Part shown: positions 50,323 to 59,326 of the stretch, in pieces
How positions within the stretch are numbered: the stretch's first letter is position 1
Layout: every line of letters starts with the position of its first letter
Assembly (NCBI GenBank): GCA_949502235.1
Contig: CATBDC010000007.1
Location: 1-64,000 of the forward strand
DNA length: 64,000 nucleotides
Source of the DNA: an uncultured Lachnospiraceae bacterium
Lineage (GTDB): Bacteria > Bacillota > Clostridia > Lachnospirales > Lachnospiraceae
Direction of reading: 5' to 3'
The notes under the pieces: generated by a model
Databases searched by the model: none
What the model was told of the DNA's origin: nothing
What the model saw: the letters and a program-made list of their open reading frames with translations, nothing else
Translations under genes and position numbers: made by a program

Positions 50323-50351
50323 TTGATATTTTCTTTCAAATAAGCTATAAT
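50323..50351 (+). promoter_or_regulatory. Promoter of the alanine symporter gene
   Basis: TTGATA at 50323-50328 and TATAAT at 50346-50351, 17 bp apart, 55 bp before the ATG. Confidence 0.75.
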
Positions 50352-50405
50352 GTCCCCATGTCATTTATAATATAATGAAAGAAGGAAAAGAGAAGGGAGC
50401 TTTTT

Positions 50406-51788
50406 ATGGAACAGATTACAGATATGATTAATAAAATTGACGGATGGGTATGGGGATGGTGGATGATTGTTCTGCTTTTCGGCACACATCTTTTTATGAC
50501 GATCCGCACAGGCTTTATCCAGAAGTATACGATAACAAAGGGGATTAAGCTTTCCGTAACGAAGGATACGGACGGAGAGGGAGAGGTCTCCCAGTTCGGC
50601 GCCCTGGCCACAGCCCTTGCGGCTACTATCGGGACGGGAAATATCGTGGGGGTAGGTACAGCCATTGCTCTTGGCGGGCCGGGGGCAGTGCTCTGGTGCT
50701 GGCTTACCGGCGTATTTGGAATTGCCACAAAGTATTCGGAATCCTTAATTGCAGTAAAATACCGGGTGAAAACAAAGGACGGCCGTATGCAGGGGGGAGC
50801 TATGTATGCCCTTGAGAGGGGTCTTCATATGAAGTGGCTTGCCATGATTTTTGCTTTTTTTGCTGCGTTTGCCTCCTTTGGAATCGGCTGCGCGACGCAG
50901 GTAAATGCAATAGCGAATATTGCCCAGGGGAATTTCGGAATTCCGAAATGGACGGTAGGTCTTGTTGTCGGTATTTTGACGGCAATTGTAATTTTCGGAG
51001 GCATCAAGTCCATTGCCAGAGTATGTGAAAGGCTGGTTCCTTTTATGGCGCTGTTCTATGTACTGGGATGTATCATTATCCTTTGTATTAACTATGACTT
51101 TATTCTTCCGGCTGTTGTCACGATCTGCAGACTAGCGTTTACGCCGGGAGCGGCGGCAGGCGGCCTTGTGGGCTCCGGTATCCGCCTGGCTATCCAGTAC
51201 GGAGTGGCAAGGGGACTTTTTTCCAATGAGTCGGGCATGGGCTCGGCGCCTATTGCGGCTGCTGCGGCACAGACAAGGAATCCGGTCCGCCAGGCTCTTG
51301 TTTCTTCTACGGGAACCTTCTGGGATACGGTAGTTGTCTGCCTGATGACAGGTCTGGTGCTTGTGACAACGATTATGAAAAATCCGAATATTAACGCGGA
51401 TCAGATCGGGGACGGCGGTGTTCTTTCCACTCTGGCATTTGGCCAGATTCCGGTATTCGGTCCCATAGTGCTGACCCTTGGAATCGTTACCTTTGCGTAC
51501 TCTACCATTCTTGGATGGGCTTATTATGGGGAGCGGTGTGTGGAATATTTTGCAGGCAGCAAGGGGCTTATGCCTTACCGTGCCCTTTACATAGCAGTTG
51601 CCGTGATTGCTCCGATCATCAGTCTTAATGTGGTGTGGACAGTGGCGGATATTCTAAATGCCCTGATGTCCATTCCAAACCTGGTGGCAGTGCTTCTTTT
51701 GTCAAATGTGATTGTGAAAGAAACAAAGAAATACATCCACAATCTGGATGCGAAGGATTATACACCAGTTCCTGTGGTGAAGGAGTAG
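50406..51788 (+). CDS. Alanine/glycine:cation symporter (AGCS family)
   Basis: The 460-residue protein has about 10-11 hydrophobic segments. The family signature NIVGVGTAIALGGPGAVLW is near 78-96 and the conserved GLFSNESGMGSAPIAAAAA near 275-293. Family members import alanine or glycine with sodium ions. Start 50406 has AGAAGGGAGC upstream. The gene is in its own unit, with a promoter upstream and a terminator about 100 bp downstream. Confidence 0.93.
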   Translation: MEQITDMINKIDGWVWGWWMIVLLFGTHLFMTIRTGFIQKYTITKGIKLSVTKDTDGEGEVSQFGALATALAATIGTGNIVGVGTAIALGGPGAVLWCWLTGVFGIATKYSESLIAVKYRVKTKDGRMQGGAMYALERGLHMKWLAMIFAFFAAFASFGIGCATQVNAIANIAQGNFGIPKWTVGLVVGILTAIVIFGGIKSIARVCERLVPFMALFYVLGCIIILCINYDFILPAVVTICRLAFTPGAAAGGLVGSGIRLAIQYGVARGLFSNESGMGSAPIAAAAAQTRNPVRQALVSSTGTFWDTVVVCLMTGLVLVTTIMKNPNINADQIGDGGVLSTLAFGQIPVFGPIVLTLGIVTFAYSTILGWAYYGERCVEYFAGSKGLMPYRALYIAVAVIAPIISLNVVWTVADILNALMSIPNLVAVLLLSNVIVKETKKYIHNLDAKDYTPVPVVKE

Positions 51789-51798
51789 TCTGGAAATG

Positions 51799-51825
51799 TT
51801 ACTGTGAACGGAGTGAATAATAACT
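51799..51825. repeat. Copy of the 27-bp GTTACTGT palindromic repeat, closest to consensus
   Basis: GTTACTGTGAACGGAGTGAA then TAATAAC. Two changes from the consensus. It is 10 bp after the alanine symporter stop. Confidence 0.85.
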
Positions 51826-51888
51826 TGGAAATTTTTTGTCGAAATCCGTATAGAATATGGAAATTGCAAAAATAATATTATACAATTA

Positions 51889-51915
51889 ATAGAGCCGTGT
51901 AAGGCTCTATTTTTG
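51889..51915 (+). terminator. Terminator after the alanine symporter
   Basis: ATAGAGCC and GGCTCTAT arms around a 6-nt loop and followed by TTTTG. Confidence 0.85.
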
Positions 51916-51939
51916 TGAAATATTTTCGGGTCAAATCCG

Positions 51940-51969
51940 TTGACGGTGCTATGGTTATAGTGATAAGAT
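51940..51969 (+). promoter_or_regulatory. Probable promoter of nrdD
   Basis: TTGACG at 51940-51945 and TAAGAT at 51964-51969, 18 bp apart. Weaker than the other promoters listed. Confidence 0.5.
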
Positions 51970-51993
51970 TATACTCAAGTAGCCTCTATAAAA

Positions 51994-52007
51994 CACATGA
52001 TATAGTG
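51994..52007. promoter_or_regulatory. Possible NrdR box upstream of nrdD
   Basis: CACATGATATAGTG resembles the NrdR repressor consensus (CAC..ATA.TAGTG type), matching about 11 of 13 fixed positions. Only one box is seen; NrdR sites usually come as pairs, so this is tentative. Confidence 0.4.
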
Positions 52008-52059
52008 GTACGGTGCAATGTTTGCACTAAATATAGATGAAGGGAAGAAAAAGAGTTAT

Positions 52060-54192
52060 ATGCTGACAAGAGATGTAAAAGTAGTAAAAAAGGATGGAAC
52101 CAAGGAAGATTTTAACGTCCAGAAGGTAGTTGTGGCGGTAAATAAGTCCGCGTACCGGGCGCTTATTAAGTTCACGGATGAGGAGATAGGATTTATCTGC
52201 AAATTTGTAGAGGAGAAGGTGGAAGAGCTTGGCATTACGGAGATTCCCATTGCGGAGATGCACAATGTAGTGGAAGGCGCTCTTGAGAGAGTCAATGCGG
52301 CGGTTGCCAAGAGCTACAAGGATTACCGGAATTATAAGCAGGATTTTGTACAGATGCTGGATGATGTTTATAAAAAGAGCCAGTCTATCATGTATATCGG
52401 GGACAAGGAGAACAGCAATACAGACAGCGCTCTTGTATCTACCAAGAGAAGTCTTATTTTTAATGAGCTGAATAAGGAGCTGTATAAGAAATTTTTCCTG
52501 ACGGTGGAGGAGATTCAGGCAATCCGGGACGGCTATATTTACATTCATGATATGTCGGCAAGAAGAGATACTATGAACTGCTGTCTTTTTGATGTAAAGG
52601 AAGTGTTAAGCGGCGGTTTTGAGATGGGAAATCTCTGGTATAATGAGCCGAAGACACTAGATACGGCCTTTGACGTTATCGGGGATATTGTTTTAAGCGC
52701 GGCAAGCCAGCAGTACGGCGGTTTTACCGTGCCAAGCGTGGATGATATTCTTGAACCCTATGCGGAGAAATCCCATAAAAAATTAATTAAAAAGTACCGT
52801 GACTTAGGGCTTGATGAAGAGACTGTGCAGCGTGTGGCGTGGGCAGACCTTGAAAAGGAGATGGAGCAGGGCTTCCAGGGCTGGGAGTATAAGTTTAATT
52901 CTGTTTCCTCAAGCAGGGGAGATTATCCGTTTATCACAGTTACGGCCGGAACAGTGACAAGTGAATATGGGAAGCTTGTGACCCTTAAGATGCTGGAGGT
53001 GCGTAAGAACGGACAGGGGAAGAAGGATCATAAAAAGCCGGTGCTTTTCCCGAAGATTGTGTTCTTATATGACGAAAAGCTTCACGGGCCGGGAGGTCCT
53101 TTGGAGGATGTATTTGAAGCGGGAATCGACTGCTCCGCTAAGACCATGTATCCGGACTGGCTAAGCCTTACAGGAGAAGGGTATGTGTCAGGTATATATA
53201 AAAAGTATGGAAAGATTATAAGCCCTATGGGATGCCGTGCGTTTCTTTCTCCGTGGTATGAAAGAGGCGGTATGGAGCCGGCAGATGAAAAGGATGAGCC
53301 GGTGTTTGTAGGTAGGTTCAATATCGGTGCTATCAGCCTCCATCTTCCCATGATTTACGCGAAGGCAAGGCAGGAGAGCAAAAGGTTTTATGACGTGCTT
53401 GACTATTATCTGGAGCTTATCCGCCAGCTGCATCTTAGAACCTATGATTACCTGGGAGAATTAAAGGCGTCCACAAATCCCCTTGCCTACTGCGAGGGCG
53501 GCTTTTACGGCGGCCATCTGGGACTGTATGACAAGATTAAGCCGCTTCTTAAGGCAGCTACAGCCTCTTTTGGTATTACAGCCTTAAATGAGCTTCAGCA
53601 GCTTCATAATAAGAAGTCTTTAGTGGAGGACGGCCAGTTTGCCATTGATACGCTCCAGCATATTAATGATAAGATAAATGAATTTAAAAAGGAAGACGGA
53701 CGTCTCTATGCCATTTACGGGACGCCGGCTGAGAACCTGTGCGGCGTCCAGGTTCAGCAGTTCAGAAAGAAATATGGAATTATTGAAAATGTGTCGGACA
53801 GGGAGTATGTAAGCAACAGCTTTCACTGCCATGTGACAGAGGATATTACGCCCATAGAGAAACAGGATCTGGAAGGACGGTTCTGGAATTTAAGCAATGG
53901 CGGAAAGATTCAGTATGTAAAATATCCGATTAATTATAACAGAGAGGCGATAAAGTCTCTGGTAAGGCGCGCTATGGACAGGGGATATTATGAAGGCGTA
54001 AATCTGTCCCTTGCTTATTGCGACAATTGCGGGCATGAGGAGCTTTCCATGGATGTATGCCCAGTATGCGGAAGCAAGAATCTGACGAAGATAGATCGGA
54101 TGAACGGCTATCTGTCCTATTCCAGAGTGAAGGGAGATACACGCTTAAATGAAGCGAAGATGGCAGAGATTGCAGAAAGGAAAAGTATGTAA
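52060..54192 (+). CDS. nrdD: Anaerobic ribonucleoside-triphosphate reductase
   Basis: NrdD makes deoxyribonucleotides from ribonucleoside triphosphates using a glycyl radical under anaerobic conditions. The N-terminus has an ATP-cone domain with VVKKDGTKEDFNVQKV (about 5-20 in this numbering). The middle holds the catalytic region with NPLAYCEGGFYGG. The C-terminus holds a zinc site with CDNCGH and CPVCGS and the glycyl radical segment RMNGYLSYSR. The start at 52060 has an AAGGGAAG site; ATG 52018 would add 14 residues without a ribosome site but cannot be excluded. The activase nrdG follows after two bases. Confidence 0.95.
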   Translation: MLTRDVKVVKKDGTKEDFNVQKVVVAVNKSAYRALIKFTDEEIGFICKFVEEKVEELGITEIPIAEMHNVVEGALERVNAAVAKSYKDYRNYKQDFVQMLDDVYKKSQSIMYIGDKENSNTDSALVSTKRSLIFNELNKELYKKFFLTVEEIQAIRDGYIYIHDMSARRDTMNCCLFDVKEVLSGGFEMGNLWYNEPKTLDTAFDVIGDIVLSAASQQYGGFTVPSVDDILEPYAEKSHKKLIKKYRDLGLDEETVQRVAWADLEKEMEQGFQGWEYKFNSVSSSRGDYPFITVTAGTVTSEYGKLVTLKMLEVRKNGQGKKDHKKPVLFPKIVFLYDEKLHGPGGPLEDVFEAGIDCSAKTMYPDWLSLTGEGYVSGIYKKYGKIISPMGCRAFLSPWYERGGMEPADEKDEPVFVGRFNIGAISLHLPMIYAKARQESKRFYDVLDYYLELIRQLHLRTYDYLGELKASTNPLAYCEGGFYGGHLGLYDKIKPLLKAATASFGITALNELQQLHNKKSLVEDGQFAIDTLQHINDKINEFKKEDGRLYAIYGTPAENLCGVQVQQFRKKYGIIENVSDREYVSNSFHCHVTEDITPIEKQDLEGRFWNLSNGGKIQYVKYPINYNREAIKSLVRRAMDRGYYEGVNLSLAYCDNCGHEELSMDVCPVCGSKNLTKIDRMNGYLSYSRVKGDTRLNEAKMAEIAERKSM

Positions 54193-54194
54193 TC

Positions 54195-54683
54195 ATGCGT
54201 TATCACAATATTACGAAGGATGATATGCTGAACGGCGATGGGCTTCGGGTGGTTCTGTGGGTGGCAGGCTGCCCCCACGCCTGCCCGGGCTGTCAGAATC
54301 CGATTACCTGGGATCCCAAAGGGGGTCTTCCTTTTGATGAGGAGGCAAAGCAGGAGATATTTGCAGAGCTTGATAAGGATTATGTGAGCGGCATTACTTT
54401 TTCGGGCGGAGATCCGCTTCACGAGGCGAACAGGACGGAGGTGACCTGCCTCGCAAAGGAGATCCGGGAAAAATATCCGGATAAGACCATCTGGCTTTAT
54501 ACAGGATATGTTTGGAAGGAGATAAAGGAGCTTGAGATCGTAAAGTACCTTGATGTAGTAGTGGACGGAAGATTCGAGAAGGATAAGATGGACAATTCCC
54601 TTCACTGGAAGGGCAGTGCGAATCAGTTTGTGATTGATGTTAAAAATACATTGAAGATAGGAGAGTTGGTGCTGCATGGCTAA
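54195..54683 (+). CDS. nrdG: Anaerobic ribonucleoside-triphosphate reductase activating protein
   Basis: NrdG is a radical SAM enzyme that installs the glycyl radical on NrdD. The 162-residue protein carries the CxxxCxxC cluster motif C26, C30, C33 in GCPHACPGC, and the family segment FSGGDPLHE near 75-83. It lies two bases after nrdD and overlaps the next gene by 8 bp, so all three are presumably one transcript. Confidence 0.96.
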   Translation: MRYHNITKDDMLNGDGLRVVLWVAGCPHACPGCQNPITWDPKGGLPFDEEAKQEIFAELDKDYVSGITFSGGDPLHEANRTEVTCLAKEIREKYPDKTIWLYTGYVWKEIKELEIVKYLDVVVDGRFEKDKMDNSLHWKGSANQFVIDVKNTLKIGELVLHG

Positions 54684-55188
54684 GAGAGTTGCACAGTTTC
54701 ATAAGGTGAGCTATAAAGAATTTAAGAAGGCGTTTCTTGATACCTTTGAGCCTCTGGGGGAGGAGGAGATCCGGGAGATTTACCATGAGATTAAGCTGCC
54801 TAAGAGGGCAACGAAGGGATCGGCAGGATATGATTTTTTTACACCCTTTCCTATTGTGCTTGCGCCTGGAAAGACAGTGAAGGTGCCTACGGGGGTCAGG
54901 GTAGAGATGCAGGAGAACTGGGTACTCAAGTGTTACCCGAGAAGCGGGCTTGGATTTAAGTACCGTCTTCAGCTTAATAATACGGTAGGGATTATAGACA
55001 GCGATTATTTTTATTCAGATAATGAAGGCCATATATTTGCGAAGATTACCAATGACAGCAATGAGAAAAAGGTGCTGGAGATTGATGCCGGGCAGGGCTT
55101 TATGCAGGGAATCTTTGTAGAATACGGGATTACCATGGATGATGATGTAACGGACGTGCGAAACGGGGGATTCGGAAGTACATCGTAG
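54676..55188 (+). CDS. dut: dUTP diphosphatase
   Basis: The 170-residue protein shows the trimeric dUTPase motifs: KGSAGYDFFTP (motif 1), PRSGLGFKY (motif 2), NTVGIIDSDY (motif 3), GQGFMQGIF (motif 4) and RNGGFGSTS (motif 5). The enzyme removes dUTP and supplies dUMP for thymidylate. It has an N-terminal extension of about 40 residues. Its overlap with nrdG by 8 bp couples nucleotide production and dUTP cleansing in one operon. Confidence 0.9.
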   Translation: MAKRVAQFHKVSYKEFKKAFLDTFEPLGEEEIREIYHEIKLPKRATKGSAGYDFFTPFPIVLAPGKTVKVPTGVRVEMQENWVLKCYPRSGLGFKYRLQLNNTVGIIDSDYFYSDNEGHIFAKITNDSNEKKVLEIDAGQGFMQGIFVEYGITMDDDVTDVRNGGFGSTS

Positions 55189-55200
55189 CGGGAAGCATCA

Positions 55201-55236
55201 GGGACGGGGAAAAATGAAAAATACCCCGTCCCCAAC
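55201..55236. repeat. GGGACGGGG-type inverted repeat acting as a terminator
   Basis: GGGACGGGG and CCCCGTCCC flank an A-rich centre containing ATGAAAAAT. It follows the dut stop codon by 13 bp and is related to the repeat at 39091-39148. It likely ends the nrdD-nrdG-dut transcript. Confidence 0.75.
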
Positions 55237-55306
55237 ATATTTTCCGTAAAATCGGATATTCTATTCCTAAGCAGATTTTGGAATTTAGGAAAATGGAGGA
55301 ATAGAT

Positions 55307-56668
55307 ATGCCGGAGATAAAAAAAATAACAGCTTTAAGGGAAGAAAGCGTTGCTTACATGAACCAGATCGTTCCGGTTCAGGAAAGCTTTGATATTATCC
55401 AGAGGGATATTTATATTGGAGGCAGAGTGGCAACGTTTTATTTTATAGACGGGTTTACGAAGGACGAGGTTCTGCTTAAGATTATGGACTCTTTTCTGAA
55501 GGTGACAAAGGAGGATATGCCGAAGGATGCCACGGGATTTGCGAGAGAATGTATTCCTTATGCGGAGGTAGATGTATATGGCGACTTTGACCAGGTACTA
55601 AAGAATCTTCTTTCTGGGGTAACCTGTCTTTTTGTTGATGGTTATGAGGCATGTATTACCATTGACTGCCGCACTTATCCGGCCAGAAGTGTGGAGGAAC
55701 CGGATAAGGATAAATCTCTTAGAGGTTCCAGAGACGGGTTTGTGGAGACAATTGTATTTAATACGGCCATGATGAGAAGGAGAATCCGGGATCCACATCT
55801 AATCATGGAGATGGTGGAAATCGGTGACAGCTCCCGGACAGATGTGGCTATCTGCTATATGAAGGATCGGGTAGATAAGGCGCTTCTTGATACGGTTTCA
55901 AAGCGGATTAAGAGTACTCAGACAGACGCGCTGCGCATGAACCAGCAGAGTCTTGCAGAGTGCCTGTTTAAGCGGAAATGGTACAATCCTTTTCCTAAAT
56001 TTAAATTTACAGAAAGACCAGATACAGCGACAGCATGCCTTCTTGAGGGAAAGGTTGTAATTCTGGTGGACAATTCACCGTCAGCCATGATACTGCCGAC
56101 CTCTATTTTTGATATGATTGAGGAGGCCAATGATTATTATTTTCCGACACTTACAAATGTTTATCTGAAAATCGCAAGGGTGCTGATTACGGTCATGACA
56201 GTGTTCTTAACGCCGGTTTTTCTCTTGTTTATGCAGAATCTGAACTGGCTTCCAGAGGTATTTGCTTTTGTGGCTGTGAAGGATATGGTAAATATACCTC
56301 TTATTTTTCAGCTTTTGATTTTGGAAATTGCGATTGACGGATTAAGGCTTGCGGCTATGAATACTCCGAGTATGCTAAGCACGCCGCTTAGTGTCATTGC
56401 AGGTCTTGTTATGGGAGAGTTTTCGGTGCAGTCCGGGTGGTTTAACAGTGAGGTCATGCTTTATATGGCCTTTGTAGCGGTGGCAAACTATACCCAGCCG
56501 AATTTTGAACTGGGGTATGCGCTTAAATTTATGCGCCTGCAGCTTCTTATATTGACGGCGCTGTTTAATTGGTTTGGTTTTGCGGCAGGATGTGCAGTGA
56601 TTATCATAAGTCTGTGCTTCAATAAGACGCTGTCAGGAAGGAATTACCTGAATGTGAAGCTGAATTAA
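55307..56668 (+). CDS. Spore germination protein, GerA family A-subunit / SpoVAF-like
   Basis: The 453-residue protein has a soluble N-terminal half (about 1-255) and four to six membrane segments in the C-terminal half (about 285-440). The conserved GerA A-subunit landmarks are IGGRVATFYFIDGF near 37, SPSAMILPTSIFD near 260 and GLRLAAMNTPSMLSTPLS near 345. No gerB or gerC gene is nearby, so it is not a full germinant receptor operon and is more likely the SpoVAF type that acts with dipicolinate channels or 5AF complexes in the spore inner membrane. The spoVA operon is not in the window. The ribosome site GGAGG precedes ATG 55307. Its promoter might be forespore-specific but no sigma-G box is certain. 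Confidence 0.85.
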   Translation: MPEIKKITALREESVAYMNQIVPVQESFDIIQRDIYIGGRVATFYFIDGFTKDEVLLKIMDSFLKVTKEDMPKDATGFARECIPYAEVDVYGDFDQVLKNLLSGVTCLFVDGYEACITIDCRTYPARSVEEPDKDKSLRGSRDGFVETIVFNTAMMRRRIRDPHLIMEMVEIGDSSRTDVAICYMKDRVDKALLDTVSKRIKSTQTDALRMNQQSLAECLFKRKWYNPFPKFKFTERPDTATACLLEGKVVILVDNSPSAMILPTSIFDMIEEANDYYFPTLTNVYLKIARVLITVMTVFLTPVFLLFMQNLNWLPEVFAFVAVKDMVNIPLIFQLLILEIAIDGLRLAAMNTPSMLSTPLSVIAGLVMGEFSVQSGWFNSEVMLYMAFVAVANYTQPNFELGYALKFMRLQLLILTALFNWFGFAAGCAVIIISLCFNKTLSGRNYLNVKLN

Positions 56669-56751
56669 GCGCAGAGGCTTCTTATTATTGACATGATTTG
56701 GAGCATGTGATATTATGACAAAGATTTTGGGCTTTAATGGAGGAAAAGCGT

Positions 56752-59316
56752 ATGAATCGTTTAGAGGGACTTAAGAAAAGGACAGAAAAAGGTACGCAGC
56801 ACAGCGGCATACAGAGTGTCCAAAACCTGGAAGCAGTTATCAATGAGGGCCTTCGCGTTGCTCTTTTAGAGGAAACGCCGGATCAGTCGCTGGAGGTGCT
56901 GCTGGAGCATTTGGGGATAGCATTAAGCGGAGAACGGACCTATATATTTGAGCAGAATGAATCCGGCGGCGATGACAATACCTATGAGTGGGCGGCCGAT
57001 GGAATAGAGCCGGAAAAGGAGAACCTTCAGAATGTCCCTCCTGAAGTGTGCGCCAGCTGGTATCAAAATTTCAGCATCGGCAGGCATATTGTGATTGAAA
57101 AGCTGGAGGATATCCGTGAAACAGAACCCCTTCAGTATGAGAAGCTTATGGGGCAGGGTATTCACTCCCTTGTGGTAGTCCCCCTGTATGACTGTGAAAA
57201 AATCATTGGTTTTTACGGCGTAGACAATCCTCCTGCGAAGTCGCTGGAATACGCATCGAATATGCTCCAGACAGCTGCATATTTTATTGTATCTTCCATA
57301 AAACAGAGAAATTTGTTCCGTGAGCTTCAAAAAAGAAGCGATAAGGTTCTCCATGCTTTAAGTGTAGACTACCTAAGCATCTGTCAGGTAGACTTTGATA
57401 CAGGTGATTGTGAAATATTCAGGAATAGTGAACAGATAGGTATGGATTGGGCTGCCCATTTTAAGAACGGCTATCAGGCAGCCATGGAGCAGTATATTTC
57501 TGAATACATAGTCCCCCGGGATCAGGAACGGCTGCGTGCAGCCACAAAAAAAGATTATGTGCTTGATCAGCTTAGAAACAAGAAAAAGTTCTCCGTCCGG
57601 TATCAGGTGAAGGACAGCCGCTTTGGACTGAAGCATCTGGAGATGCATTTTTCAGCCACGGATAAGACAAAGGAGAAGAACTGCGCAATTTTTGCACAGA
57701 GGGATGTCAATGCTGTGGTGGAACAGGAGGAGAAGTATAAGCTGGAGGCCAGGCAGAGCCTGGAGGATATTCTGGAGGGAGCCAGGACAGGCATCTGGAC
57801 AATTGAGATGGAGGAAGGCTGCCTGCCGAGGATGTATGCAGACCGTACGATGCGGATTCTCCTGGGCGTATCGGATGATATTGAGCCGGAGGAGTGTTAC
57901 CGGCACTGGTTTGAACATATTGAGCCGGATTATGTTGAAATAGTACAGGAAGCGGTGCAGGAAATATTGAAAACCGGCCGCAACGAGGTGATCTATCCCT
58001 GGAATCACCCGAAGCTAGGGAAGATTTATGTCCGCTGCGGCGGTGTGCCGGATAAAACATTTAAGAAACCGGGCGTCTGTCTGAACGGATATCATCAGGA
58101 TATCACAGAAACTATGGTGACGAGGAAGAAGCAGGAGCAGTCCATCATGGAGCTTCTGGAGAGGGTAAGAAGGGCAAATTCGGCGAAAAGCGAATTTCTT
58201 TCCAGCATGTCCCACGATCTGCGCACACCAATTAACGGGATTATGGGGATGTTGGAGATTTTGGAAAAAAGCCAGAACGATCCCGGGAAGCAAAGAGAAT
58301 GTCAAAAGAAAATCCGCGTGTCAACAGAGCATCTTCTGTCCCTGGTGAACGATGTTCTTCAGGTGAGCAAACTGGAGAGCGGAAGAACGGCGGCGGTTGA
58401 GGAGCCCTTTGAACTGTCTGCTGTACTTGAAGACTGTATTACGATTTTGTTTTCGGAGGCAAAGAGACGGGGAATCCGGCTGGAGCTTAAGGAGTCCGGC
58501 CTTAAGCATGGAAGGGTGATCGGGAATCCGCTCCACTTAAAACAAATTCTGGTGAATGTCATTGACAACGCGCTTAAGTATAACCGGCCTCAGGGGTTTG
58601 TATTAGTCCGGGCGGAGGAGATTTCCTTTAACGAGGGGACTGCAGTCTGCTGCTTTGTAGTCGAAGATACCGGAATAGGTATTGGAGAGGACTTTATGGA
58701 GCATATTTTTGAGCCGTTTACGCAGGAGCATCAGGGTGCGAGAACCGACTATGACGGCATTGGGCTTGGCATGTCCATTGTAAAGAAACTCACAGACCAG
58801 ATGAACGGTACTGTTTCGGTAGACAGTCAGATTGGAAAGGGAAGCGTGGTCAAGGTTACCCTGCCCTTCAGGATTGATGATACATGGAATGGCCAGCCTG
58901 CGGATGAGGACTGTAATATAAAGGAAAATATTGCCGGGATGTGTGTTCTTCTGGTGGAAGACAATGAGATTAACTGTGAAATCGTAGAGTATATTCTTGG
59001 GGAAGCGGGTGCGGAGGTTGTGACCGCAAATGACGGCAAGGCTGCTGTGGATGCATTCGCGGCATCTGCTCCGTGGACGTTTGACTGTATACTTATGGAC
59101 TTAATGATGCCGGTCATGAGCGGATATGAGGCGGCGCGGGTGATTCGCGCCCTGGATCGGGAGGATGCCCGGGATGTGCCTATTATAGCGCTGTCAGCGA
59201 ATGCATTTGAAGAGGACATAGCGCTGGCAAAGGATGCGGGAATGAATGAGCATCTGGCAAAGCCGGTGGATATGCGCAGAATGTTCAGGACCATGAACCG
59301 GCTAAGATGCAGTTAG
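56752..59316 (+). CDS. Hybrid histidine kinase with GAF, PAS-like and receiver domains
   Basis: This cytosolic protein of 854 residues lacks any membrane segment. The N-terminal GAF-like domain (about 25-190, ending IKQRNLFRELQ) is followed by two PAS-like regions (about 200-320 and 335-455), the dimerisation helix with H488 in SSMSHDLRTPIN, the ATPase core with NVIDNALKYN and GIGLGMSIVKKL, and a receiver domain with D783 in LMDLMMP. It would sense a soluble ligand and phosphorylate itself and its receiver. No output protein is adjacent; the MATE exporter and DegV protein follow. Start 56752 has GGAGG 8 nt upstream; ATG 56737 is less likely. Confidence 0.9.
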   Translation: MNRLEGLKKRTEKGTQHSGIQSVQNLEAVINEGLRVALLEETPDQSLEVLLEHLGIALSGERTYIFEQNESGGDDNTYEWAADGIEPEKENLQNVPPEVCASWYQNFSIGRHIVIEKLEDIRETEPLQYEKLMGQGIHSLVVVPLYDCEKIIGFYGVDNPPAKSLEYASNMLQTAAYFIVSSIKQRNLFRELQKRSDKVLHALSVDYLSICQVDFDTGDCEIFRNSEQIGMDWAAHFKNGYQAAMEQYISEYIVPRDQERLRAATKKDYVLDQLRNKKKFSVRYQVKDSRFGLKHLEMHFSATDKTKEKNCAIFAQRDVNAVVEQEEKYKLEARQSLEDILEGARTGIWTIEMEEGCLPRMYADRTMRILLGVSDDIEPEECYRHWFEHIEPDYVEIVQEAVQEILKTGRNEVIYPWNHPKLGKIYVRCGGVPDKTFKKPGVCLNGYHQDITETMVTRKKQEQSIMELLERVRRANSAKSEFLSSMSHDLRTPINGIMGMLEILEKSQNDPGKQRECQKKIRVSTEHLLSLVNDVLQVSKLESGRTAAVEEPFELSAVLEDCITILFSEAKRRGIRLELKESGLKHGRVIGNPLHLKQILVNVIDNALKYNRPQGFVLVRAEEISFNEGTAVCCFVVEDTGIGIGEDFMEHIFEPFTQEHQGARTDYDGIGLGMSIVKKLTDQMNGTVSVDSQIGKGSVVKVTLPFRIDDTWNGQPADEDCNIKENIAGMCVLLVEDNEINCEIVEYILGEAGAEVVTANDGKAAVDAFAASAPWTFDCILMDLMMPVMSGYEAARVIRALDREDARDVPIIALSANAFEEDIALAKDAGMNEHLAKPVDMRRMFRTMNRLRCS

Positions 59317-59326
59317 GAGGAATTTT

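Noticed and set aside
52027-52548. A 173-codon minus-strand frame at the start of nrdD
   Set aside because: It overlaps the conserved nrdD ATP-cone on the other strand; no support as a gene.
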